NCBI GenBank assembly: GCA_036365515.1 | Contig: CM070873.1 | Span: 213,389,376-213,453,375, forward strand | Direction of reading: 5' to 3' | From: Torymus aiolomorphi | Taxonomy: Eukaryota; Arthropoda; Insecta; Hymenoptera; Torymidae | Length of the DNA stretch: 64,000 nucleotides | Shown here: positions 36,295-44,629 of the stretch, in pieces | How positions within the stretch are numbered: the stretch's first letter is position 1 | Layout of the letters: every line of letters starts with the position of its first letter | The notes under the pieces: generated by a model | The model's database searches: none | Seen by the model: the letters and a program-made list of their open reading frames with translations, nothing else | Told to the model about the DNA's origin: nothing | Position numbers and translations under genes: made by a program

Positions 36295-36447
36295 TTATTG
36301 TTCATGTTTTAGTAGATACACAAAAACCCACCATCTCCTGAGTTTTTTTCTTTTTTTTTTTAATATTCTAGCTATTATCAATAACGATACTGCTGTCACA
36401 TGTAGTTTACAACACGTTAACATTTTTTCCATTTTACTTTGGTCCAT
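36295..36447 (-). CDS. Intact 50-codon Harbinger-like exon ORF (right arm)
   Basis: Minus strand, 50 codons from the ATG at 36447 to TAA at 36295-36297. It reads MDQSKMEKML, a hydrophobic segment, a Lys run and RRWWVFVYLLKHEQ. The compensating A-run lengths keep it in frame, unlike the left arm. It probably corresponds to the first exon of the missing autonomous transposase; whether it is translated is unknown. Too short for ordinary ORF calling. Confidence 0.45.
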   Translation of the reverse strand: MDQSKMEKMLTCCKLHVTAVSLLIIARILKKKRKKLRRWWVFVYLLKHEQ

Positions 36448-37959
36448 TCTGTAAATTAATTATTAAACAGTATTAAACAAAAAAAAGTGTTATAACACCG
36501 TAAAATTAACATAATGTTGACATTAGCAACATTTACAGTGATTTAACAATGATTTTACCTGCAGAATATTTCGGAGCAATCCAGGCTATGCTTATTTTTT
36601 TCGTCATAAACAAAGATTGCAGATGGCAAACTCATATGTCCAAAAGGGCTTGGAGCACGGAAGCAATACTCTTGATAGACGGCGCACTCCGATTCGAAAA
36701 GTGCTCGGCACGCTATGGCACGGGGCGGCCCGGGCGGTGACGGCACGGCACGGCACGGTCCATTTGTGGCGAGTCCCTTACCGGGAGAGGACTGCGTCAG
36801 GCCTTATCCTCTGATCGACTTCGGAGTGTTCAGGCCGAGTCCTAACCTCAGGAGTGGCTCGGATTGCTCACGTGCGCTGCTCTTCGCGGTCGGTACGTGT
36901 ACGGACGCTACTCCGCACCGGTGAGGACGCACGATACCGTTTTCTTCGCGGACGATCAAATTAACTCGCGTACGCGCGGTTTGACAGCTCGAGAGAATCT
37001 GATTCAAAAATGAATAGAGCGTCACTTTGCAACCGCCAAAGTCGCGCAGCCCCCCGCGCAGATCGCGAATACATCGTTCAAGCGATGTCAACAAACGCTC
37101 GAGATGCACGAATTCGTGGGAACGAGAGCCAAACGAGTTCGATAGAATACGGAGAACCGAGATTCTTATTCTCTCCGTATTTTATCTTGGAACTTCGTTA
37201 TAATATATAAGAGTATTATTCACGATAAAAATTTTGATTTGATCCATACTTAAATAAATTTCAAATACAAATTTCATTTAGTCGTTGATTAAGATCTTAT
37301 AACATAATTTGAACAATTTCTCCTTTATTTTATACTGCTATTGCGTATATTTTATATTGGGAAATTTGTTTTTTGAATATATAAGTGTATATTTACGTTA
37401 TCAAGTTTGATTTCAATATCTTTTGTTCTATTTTATTTTTATTATTTTATGTATTGAACTGAAACTTAAATAAATTTCGTATACCGATTACATTTAGCTA
37501 TTGATTTAGATCTCTTATAACATCGTTTAAACAATTTCTCATTTATTTTATACTATTATTGCGTATATTTTATATTGTGAGATTTGGTTTTTGAATATAT
37601 AAGAGCATATTCACCTTAAAAATTTTGATTTAAAAATCCTTTCTTTGATTTTATTTGTATTTTTATATGGATCAAATCGAAACTTAATTAAATTTTATAT
37701 ACAATTTTCATTTAGCTAATCACTAAAATCTCTTAACATCATTCAAATAATTTCTCCTTTATTTTATACTGTTATTGCGTATATTTTATATTGAGAAATT
37801 TGTTTTTTTAATATATATGATCATATTTAATAAATATATGCAATGTATACACATATTTACTTATACAACTAAATTTTTTTATAATTATCAAGAATTCCTT
37901 CCCAAACTATATTTTCAATTTCTAATGAATTTTCCAAATTATTTTGTATATATATTTGT

Positions 37960-39400
37960 TATCTGGATTTCTACACCTTGATAAAGCAACATATAATTGA
38001 CCGTGTGAGAATAATTGCGTTTTGATGTATAACCCTACATAATCAAAACTTTGTCTCTGAGATTTATTAATGGTCATGCAAAATACTAATGTTAATGGAA
38101 ACTTTTTTCTATAAAGAATAAAAGGTAATTAAGAAGATTCTCCTGTATTTAATGTAATTCTAGGAATAAAAACTCTATTACGTACTTTTTCTCCTGTTAA
38201 TATTTCTGCTTCAATATTAGGCATGGTGTGGTTTGTGCACATAAGAATTATGCACATTTATTGTGCACACTTTAGCATTGGAGTATACACATAGATATAG
38301 ATATACACCAATGCTAAAGTGTGCGCAACAAATGTGTGCATAATTCTTATGTGCACAAACCACACCATGCCCAATATTATATTTAAATAATTTGGTTATT
38401 TTAAGTTTAGTATAGTTACACAAACCTTGGTGTATACTCTAATTTCTAATTAACATAACAATAGCATTAACTTTTAAATCTAATTTATGAGGTGGCAAAC
38501 CTTCATAAATATTGTTTAATGTTTCTATTGGAAAAAGTAGATGAATGTTGTCATCACTTTGATCAACACCTTTATGAGTCGCATAATCTGTACTATAATA
38601 AGTCTTTTTATCACCATTTAATAACATTAAAATTTTTTCATTCAAAAATTTAATGTCTTCATTATGAGGTACTAAAATAACACGATCATAATCATTTATT
38701 TTATTAATATTTTTATAAATTTGTAAGCAAACATCGTTAGTTCTCCAATTATTAGGTATTATAAAAGGATTTATATTACCGTCTCCAATTTGTAATAATA
38801 ATTTCGAGAATTCATTATTCTGAGAACGAATATTCTGTTTTAATTTGAAAATTTTAAATAAAGGCCAAAGTTCAGAATATTTAATAGTGTCTTCAATTAT
38901 AGCGCGTCTAAATCCGTGTTTCATTACTGGGAGTATTTGTGAAAATCACCTCCTAAAATTATTAATTTTTCCCCAGAAGGTAAATTGTTTGTACATAAAT
39001 CTCTTAAAGATCTGTCAATAATTTCTGAAGCATTTTTTGGTATCATAGATGCTTCATCCCAGATTATGACTTCCGTTTCTTTTAATTTCTTTTTATCTGA
39101 TTCTAATTTAAAAAAAAATATTTTCAATACTATTTAAATCTAATGGCAATCTAAAGGTTCTGTGAGTAGTCATTCCTTTGGATAAGAGAATAGACGCTAT
39201 ACCAGCCCAAGCCATTGATACAATATTTTTTCCTTTTGATAGAAAATAATAAATTAAAATTTGATATACAAATGTTTTACCCGAACCTCCAGGACCATCT
39301 ATAAAATTAATTTTATTTATATTTTTTATAAGTTGTTTGAAAATAAATTTTTGATCTTCATTTAATTTTGTAAACACATCTTCGAATATTTCCTTACTAA
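37960..39400 (-). pseudogene. Helitron PIF1-type helicase, C-terminal part, broken
   Basis: Motifs in order on the minus strand: Walker A IDGPGGSGKTFVYQ, AWAGIASILL, Walker B EVIIWDEASM, GGDF, an FKLKQNIRSQ block, and near the C-terminus [17 protein letters not shown] and [15 protein letters not shown]. Breaks: frameshifts in an A-run near 39115 and at GGDFH near 38940, a 152-bp hairpin insertion at 38220 and a stop near 38145. The helicase domain would unwind DNA in rolling-circle transposition. It cannot function here. Confidence 0.85.
38220..38371. mobile_element. 152-bp hairpin MITE with 8-bp TSD, copy 1
   Basis: Near-perfect palindrome with ends GGCATGGTGTGGTTTGTGCA and complement; the loop is ATATAGATATA-like. 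Target duplication CAATATTA at 38212-38219 and 38372-38379. It interrupts the helicase frame between the ...PNIEAEILTGEK and ...IFKYNIG sides. The 8-bp TSD points to a hAT-like mobiliser. The same family occurs at 58517-58669. Confidence 0.85.
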
Positions 39401-39410
39401 TTGGGTTATG

Positions 39411-40236
39411 TCAAGAGAACACTGTACCGCTAACAGTCCACACGAACATATAACGAATTTAATATTGTTTATGCCTAGGGCAAAGCGTTCCTGTAGATGG
39501 CAACGCGCCGTCGATTTGATGTTTCTGGAACTCTTGCTACTTTTTTGAACGTCGGCTGCTCCTTCTCAGTGCCCTTGCAGAATATAGCGCGAGTTTACAT
39601 TTAAATGTTGCAAGTGAAAATGTTGACTACTTAAGGAGGTTCGATACCAAATCGAATAATATAAGATCATTCCAAAAATTTAATATGTTGTTTGTCAACT
39701 CGGTTATGAAATTATTGAACTTCAAAGTTCAACTTTTATACACGGGTTCTTATGGAAGTACCTTTGCTAAAACACAAAACACTTAGGATGCAATTCTTTA
39801 CAAAATATAAGAATGATCCAAAAAACTATTCGCATTATAGCAAATATACAGGAGAATGTTTGTACGAAGTCGATTCGTACGTTTAGAGACCTCGATACTG
39901 AGTACTGCAACAAAACGTATACAAACGATCGATTTCGTAGGCTGCGAAAGAGGGTGCGCGGTGAGTGGAGTGGCCCGCGCGGTGCGAGGGGAAACCTTCC
40001 TCTTTCCCCGCACTGAGAGGTATCTATCCTCCTCAAGCAATAATAAAAGAAAAATTAATCAAAAGATACAGGCTTTTTATTCGCCCGTTATAATAACGAA
40101 GACTTCGTTAAAAAAATCCTCCTTCTAATAATATGAAAAAATACAATGCTTTGTTTCGTACTTAGTCAGTCAAGTTTTATTTAAGTCACATGGACGCGAA
40201 AGGACACAGTGGAACGCGGGGGGATAGTTTTTATTT
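39411..40236. other. Unassigned region with a GC-rich patch
   Basis: No recognised gene. Contains CCTGTAGATGGCAACGCGCC (39490) and a GC-rich patch at 39940-40015 (GTGCGCGGTGAGTGGAGTGG) over which overlapping short ORFs are called on both strands, none with recognisable protein content. Confidence 0.5.
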
Positions 40237-40460
40237 TGCGGAGGGACAACGCGGAGGGACGATGCTGAGGAACAATGTGGATGGACACAGAGGGACGCGG
40301 AGGGACGCGGAGGGACGCGGAGGGATGCGGAGGGACGCGGAGGGACGCGGAGGGACAATGCGGAAGGACAATGCAGACCCCAAATAACGCAAAAGAAACA
40401 GTAAATTTTACGTTATTTTGTGGACGGGACTTTGCGGAGGGACGCGGAGGGACTAAAAGT
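40237..40460. repeat. GCGGAGGGAC 10-bp minisatellite
   Basis: About ten tandem GCGGAGGGAC units at 40290-40355, with degenerate units to 40237 and 40460. Strongly purine-biased on the plus strand. The short Pro-Ser-Arg and Gly-Arg-Asp ORFs are artefacts. It ends ~30 bp before the inverted repeat of the cassette promoter. Confidence 0.9.
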
Positions 40461-40491
40461 ATCATTAGTCAGAGTTCGTTTGGTTTATAGT

Positions 40492-40612
40492 AGAGTTCAG
40501 CTGAAGTGTTGATACATAAACACCTCAGATTTTGTGATATGTATGCCGCGAATGGATTTGACTATAAATAACAGCTGCAGCTTTAATGTATGTTTAGTTC
40601 GAGCTGAACTCT
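40492..40612 (+). promoter_or_regulatory. TATA promoter framed by an 11-bp inverted repeat
   Basis: AGAGTTCAGCT at 40492-40502 and its exact complement AGCTGAACTCT at 40602-40612 flank TATAAATA (40563-40570) and a CAGCTGCAGCT palindrome (40572-40582). The ATG of the next ORF is at 40625, ~55 bp after the TATA box. The layout suggests a compact element-encoded promoter. Confidence 0.5.
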
Positions 40613-40624
40613 GAAAGCATAAAC

Positions 40625-41773
40625 ATGACAGATTCTGAGCGAGAAGTGGATAGTCTTCGTATATTCAAAGATGCTATCAAGCAAAAATCTATGTCTTTGA
40701 AGAACAACATCGACAATTCTCTTAATAATGTGAGAAATGATGTCTCTTATTTAAAGATGACGGCGGATCTAGATAGTACTGACAGTGTTCCATATACCAG
40801 TGCTGTTGACGCTGATAAGAAAATGGTTTCACTTGTCAAGAAATATTTATCCAAGCTCAAACGTAATTCAAAGAGGTATCTTGATAATGTATACGGTGTT
40901 TACAAAAAAGCAAATATTCTTATAATTGATAATTCGCCAATAGAGTTTGAAGGTAACATCGTGAAAGTATGTGGTGCAACTTTTCAACTGACTGAGGGCT
41001 TATTACAGTTGCTGTTTAGAAAAAATCCTGATGGTAATCGCATTAATTCAGTTGATTTGGAAAATTATAGAATGATCATAGTAAATTCGAGTGCTCATAA
41101 AAAGCTATACTGTGCAAATGAGTCGATTCGGAAACTAAAGAGTAACAAATTTCATAATTTTATTTCACCAATGTTCGAACAATCGTCAAGAGTATTTCCA
41201 GGATTGAATGATGCCCTTTCTGAAGTTAAAAATGCTGGTAATGTAATGGGAGAGTAATATAAGACTTCCAAGTCAAAAGAATCTGCAGTGGTAGCCAAAT
41301 TGAAGGTCAATCCTCTAAATCTCACAGCTGTCGATCAAGCAAAATCACAAATTGACTCTCATTTTCTAGGGCAAACTACCAATAACGTGGATAATTATTA
41401 CAAAGCTTATCATTTTAATAAAGGTGCATCTGATTTCTCATCCGATAAAAATTTATCGAGAAAACTTTGTAAAGAAAAACATGCTAAATATAAAATAAAA
41501 AATAAGGACTTGATTAATTGGAGATGTAAATCGAAAAAAAGACTGTGGTCTAGTGATGAGGAGGAGGAGGGGGAAGAAGTTATTTCGTCATTGCAAGGCA
41601 ATATTGCAACTGCATATGAACTCAATGTCTAGGATGACCCTAACAAATTAGTTGACCGCCTTCGAGTACTCATTGTTGAGCAAACTATGGTACATAACTC
41701 TACAGAAATCTATTTTATTATTAATGAACTTCGCGAAGCAATGCTCATATATTTAATGGCAAAGGAATGTTGA
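40625..41773 (+). pseudogene. DUF8207-like protein of a two-gene mobile cassette, with in-frame stops
   Basis: One plus-strand frame is broken by TAA (codon 211, 41255) and TAG (codon 336, 41630) and ends in TGA at 41771. Residues 1-50 look coiled-coil-forming; 88-95 DNVYGVYKK, 123-131 TEGLLQLLF, 144-158 DLENYRMIIVNSSAH and 180-187 ISPMFEQS resemble the arthropod DUF8207 family, known from repetitive, probably virus- or transposon-derived loci. The C-terminal part has NKLVDRLRVLIVEQ and INELREA, then a one-base shift into IFNGKGMLIDWEL. The molecular function is unknown. The 41258-41632 part read alone is a fragment of the same gene. Confidence 0.55.
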
Positions 41774-41810
41774 TTGATTGGGAGCTAATTGTATGTGGTT
41801 GTACCTTACA

Positions 41811-41838
41811 GGTGGGAGCAATTGTTGGGGCTCTCACC
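41811..41838 (+). terminator. Hairpin after cassette gene 1
   Basis: 9-bp stem GGTGGGAGC / GCTCTCACC (one G-T pair) with 10-nt loop AATTGTTGGG, preceded by TGTGGTTGTACCTTACA and followed by an A-rich run. An almost identical hairpin follows gene 2 at 42628. Possibly a 3'-end or stability signal of the transcripts; function inferred only from position and conservation. Confidence 0.45.
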
Positions 41839-42093
41839 ATTTAAAAAATACAAATTTTTTTAGGTTAACGTACATAGATGTCTGGGAAAGCCAGCGTAGT
41901 AGTTGCTCAGCTAACCGCTAGGTTTAATATGAAAGTACTCTTGCAAGCGGTTAGGTGAGGCTTTGGTTATATCAGCCTACTGAGGTCTTCATCACATAAT
42001 AATGGATTAAACTTTCGAATAATCAATCATCAGGTCACAATCTGCGGTAAGCTTTCTGATTGGTTGAAGTAGCATACAGCGCGATCATTCAGA

Positions 42094-42582
42094 ATGGAGT
42101 ACATCGTGGACATGCAGGGCTTCAAGCAATCAGTGAACGATTTAATTCTCAAGGGACTCGTCATACTTCCTCTATACGGCAAATCAGAACCTCTGGTGCT
42201 CATGTTTCGAGAGTCGTATCTGTGGCGTCGACTTACGGACAAGTACCGACGCGAGAATACATGGTTGGAGCATTGCTATCACGGTCTTGCCTGGAAATCT
42301 GGAGACGTTCTCTACACTGACGTGGAGAAAATTATTCGAGATAGTCTGTATGATGCGACTAAAGTATTTGTCCATGGTGAAATCAGGAGAGAGTGGTTAA
42401 GACGCTTCGAAGTCAACGCTATCGACGTCATCGAGTACGGCTATCCAGGCTTTGACAGTCCTAACAAGGCAGTGACTGTTTGCACCAATCACAATGGAGC
42501 ATACAAAGCTGCGTGTGTACTTCACAACGTCAAGCTGATGACAAATTTTTACTTTAAATACATACATATGGATTATGAATAA
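42094..42582 (+). CDS. Second cassette protein: conserved arthropod family, unknown function
   Basis: Intact 162-codon ORF. It belongs, by recognition, to a widespread uncharacterised arthropod family with the pattern VD.QGF near the N-terminus (residues 5-10), LW..L..KYR..N.WLE..YHGL.W.SG (43-70), (V/I).V.G....WL (92-102) and a Cys-His cluster C130-x2-H133-x7-C141-x2-H144 that could bind zinc. The N-terminal D-x-Q with the following hydrophobic LKGLVIL recalls DEDD exonucleases, but the match is weak. Members are usually found in repetitive loci, often with DUF8207-like ORFs. The intact frame contrasts with the broken gene 1. Nothing shows regulation except the hairpins downstream. Confidence 0.6.
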   Translation: MEYIVDMQGFKQSVNDLILKGLVILPLYGKSEPLVLMFRESYLWRRLTDKYRRENTWLEHCYHGLAWKSGDVLYTDVEKIIRDSLYDATKVFVHGEIRREWLRRFEVNAIDVIEYGYPGFDSPNKAVTVCTNHNGAYKAACVLHNVKLMTNFYFKYIHMDYE

Positions 42583-42601
42583 ACTCTATTAATAAATGAT
42601 G

Positions 42602-42655
42602 GTGAGGTAATGTGGTTGTACCTCACAGGTGAGAGCGATGGTTGGGGCTCTCATC
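42602..42655 (+). terminator. Double hairpin after cassette gene 2
   Basis: First hairpin GTGAGGTA (42602-42609) / TACCTCAC (42619-42626), perfect 8-bp stem with ATGTGGTTG loop. Second hairpin GGTGAGAGC (42628) / GCTCTCATC (to 42655), 9-bp stem with 10-nt loop GATGGTTGGG. The second matches the hairpin after gene 1 in stem and loop. It starts 20 bp after the stop codon and is followed by a run of A. Confidence 0.45.
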
Positions 42656-42714
42656 ATTAAAAAAAAAAAATTTACTGTTCGATGCTCCACGAATTCCCGC
42701 CGGAACGGTGAAAA

Positions 42715-42790
42715 TTTTGTCCAGCCTCTTAAATTTCCCGCCCTTTCAAATTACCCGCCATTTTTAAATTTCCCACCATTTTGTATCTCC
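42715..42790. repeat. Short AAATTTCCCGCC repeats
   Basis: About four degenerate units (TTAAATTTCCCGCCCTTTCA, AAATTACCCGCCATTTTT, AAATTTCCCACCATTTT) of 18-19 bp just downstream of the cassette. Possibly the terminal region of the element. Confidence 0.6.
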
Positions 42791-42873
42791 CACTCTGTCG
42801 CTAAAATAGGTTCCTACCTTATCGATCGTTGATAATGATATTATGGTGGGTAGAGCGATCGGTGTAGAAAGCT

Positions 42874-43084
42874 AGTATGTATAACTATACATATACATAA
42901 ACTTATGTATAGTAAACATAGTATACATAGTATATGTAGTATGCATAGTAAACATAGTATACATAGTATATGTAGTATGCATAGTATATGCAGTATACAT
43001 AGTATATGTAGTACACATAGTATATGCAGTATATATAGTATATGCAGTATACATAGTATATGTAGTTCACATAGTATATAATGC
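42874..43084. repeat. 9-bp AGTATACAT-type minisatellite
   Basis: Tandem AGTATACAT / AGTATATGT / AGTATGCAT units, about 22 in all. The Cys-Ile-Leu-His and Tyr-Thr ORFs read over it on the minus strand are artefacts. Confidence 0.9.
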
Positions 43085-43554
43085 ATTCTTTGTATGTAAA
43101 AGTTAATGTATTACGATTACCGATGGAGGTAATCAGCTCTGTCAGTAAGGTAGAAATGCCGTAGGGTTCGTATGTAATATAGCGAGCTGAGACATGAAGA
43201 AACTTGTCTAAATTTCCAAGAATTTCGGACCTCGCTTCTATAGTGATGGCGGCCCTCGACCAATCAGAGAGCTATTTTTCCAAGAATTCTATGCAGGTTT
43301 GAACCTGCATCAGCGAGCTCCATCTCAACCTGTCCAAAACGTTTTTCCAAGAATTCTGTGAAGGTTTGAAGATGCAAACCCCATTGAGAAGTGCTGGAAT
43401 ATAATATGCATGCTTCGTGTGTTATCTATATATGGATTGGGAGTAGATGCTTGTGTCCCTAACATTATATGAATCAAAACTCTAGCGCTTATGCTTCTCT
43501 TGTTAAACAGAAGAAAAAAGAGGAGAAAAAATGAAAAAAAATGAAAGAAAAGAA
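43085..43554. other. Region with tRNA-like motif and TTTTCCAAGAATTCT repeats
   Basis: 43131-43160 has AGCTCTGTCAGTAAGGTAGA followed by GGGTTCGTATG, the order of a pol III A box and B box (see 52612-53560). TTTCCAAGAATTC recurs at 43209, 43278 and 43344 with AGGTTTGAA after the last two. No gene. Confidence 0.4.
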
Positions 43555-43900
43555 ATCAAGGAACGCGGGAGCGTTCCGAAGGCAAGTATAGAAGAGCCTT
43601 AGGACGACCGCGTGATGATATACATTGAAATGGATGTACGAGAAATTCTATGAGCTTATACACCTATTGCGCTAGTTTTAACTATATAACATATCCCTCT
43701 TAATCGAAAGCCATTTAATTGTTCTACTCAAATCAAAAGATTTTATTTAAAAAGATTATCTCATTCAAAAGATATAAGGGACTGAATTTTTTTTTGTCGG
43801 CTTTCCGATTTCTTAACTTTCTCCATGGTATTCAGCCTCGCATCCGGTTTTTCCCGACTTCCTGTGACGTCATATATGTTATGTATATATACACACATAC
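43555..43900. repeat. Dispersed element, inverted copy of 24541-24874
   Basis: Complement of the repeat at 24541, starting with hairpin GGAACGC-GGGA-GCGTTCC and ending near a TA/CA-rich tract at 43875-43900. The 65- and 69-residue ORFs are artefacts. Confidence 0.65.
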
Positions 43901-44289
43901 AATCACCAGGAATTAATGGCCATGAAGAGTTAAGCAGTGATAATGGCCGTATAATAATAAAGAAAGACAAGAGAAAGAGAAAGATAAAAATATAGATAGA
44001 GAGAGAGGGAGAGAAGAAGAGACATAAACATATGTATATTTTTTATTATATACAGTATATATGTTTATTAGTACATAACCTCTCTCTATGTATATACCTC
44101 TATATATGTATATACACATACATATAAACATGAACATAATATCTGTGGCTTCCCGGAATAACGACCTAACCCACTTGTACGTGTTTTCGAGAAATCGACG
44201 TTTTAAAATTTCTGTCATGACACTTCATATGTAAGATCGAATTGCGCGAGATGAGTCATAACAATGTAGACTTTTACAAAGGTATAGAG
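43901..44289. other. Low-complexity AT and GA-rich DNA
   Basis: GA-rich patch at 43965-44020 and TATATGTATATAC repeats at 44030-44130; no gene or structured element recognised. Confidence 0.5.
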
Positions 44290-44620
44290 TACTCGTCTCG
44301 GACCTCGGCTTTACCTCGACTGGGACCTCGGCTTGGACCTCGGCTTTACCTCGGCTCGGACCTCGGTCGAGCCTCGGTTGGACCTCGGTCTAGCCTCGGC
44401 TAGAACTCGGCTCGGACCTTGGCTTTACCTCGGCTCGGACCTCGGCTTTACCTCGGCTGGGACCTCGGCTCGAACCTCGGCTTTACCTCGGCTCGGACCC
44501 CGGCTCCAACCCCGGATTTGCCGCGGCTCGAGCCGAGGTACAGCCGAGGTGCTGCCGAGGCTAATCCGAGGCACACCCGCGGCTAGCTTCAGGTGAATTC
44601 GAGGCTCATCCGAACTGTAC
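44290..44620. repeat. ~12-bp ACCTCGGCT minisatellite
   Basis: Tandem units such as GGACCTCGGCTTTACCTCGG with variable spacing, changing after ~44525 to the complementary GCCGAGGT orientation. It runs directly into the 90-bp satellite. Confidence 0.85.
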
Positions 44621-44629
44621 CCGAGGAAT

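Larger units (their letters stand above)
34641..36777. mobile_element. PIF/Harbinger-like foldback element, copy 1
   Basis: TIR GGGACTCGCCACAAATGG and its perfect complement, flanked by TTA on both sides (34638-34640, 36778-36780), the 3-bp TSD typical of PIF/Harbinger. The arms are ~750 bp and contain a short transposase-like first exon in each (34937-35090 plus, 36295-36447 minus) and AT-rich AATTATTAATAATT arrays (35098-35325, 36010-36285). The centre (35396-35940) includes extra reversed arm sequence and a CACGTG array. A second copy begins at 63065. Confidence 0.8.
34108..37202. mobile_element. Probable solo LTR interrupted by a Harbinger-like element
   Basis: Starts TGTAACGGGATGAC and ends ACTTCGTTATA, flanked by ATAT at 34104-34107 and 37203-37206. 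With the insertion 34641-36777 and one TTA removed it is ~950 bp, GC-rich, without a long ORF. This fits a solo LTR of an LTR retrotransposon (4-bp TSD, TG start), though the end is TA rather than CA. Class (BEL/Pao or Gypsy) not determinable. Confidence 0.5.
34021..37950. repeat. ~216-bp tandem repeats of the Helitron 3' region (split by the LTR)
   Basis: The blocks ATTGCGTATATTTTATATTG and GAATATATAAG recur near 37345, 37560 and 37775, with partial units at 34020-34107 and at 37203. The LTR-like element sits inside one unit: 34101-34107 and 37203 onward join into a normal unit. Confidence 0.6.
33947..39410 (-). mobile_element. Decayed Helitron (helicase part and 3' end), heavily nested
   Basis: On the minus strand the 3' end reads hairpin CTACTCG...CGAGTAG (33961-33983), ten bases (GGGGTACCCC), CTAG, T: a textbook Helitron terminus. 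The same strand carries a PIF1-type helicase at 37960-39400, consistent with one element. A LTR-like insertion (34108-37202) with a Harbinger-like element inside it separates the two parts. The Rep domain and 5' TC end are not seen; the element is probably truncated near 39410. Confidence 0.7.

Noticed and set aside
39940..40128. Short ORFs over the GC-rich patch
   Set aside because: Several overlapping frames on both strands are open only because of composition; none shows a motif.
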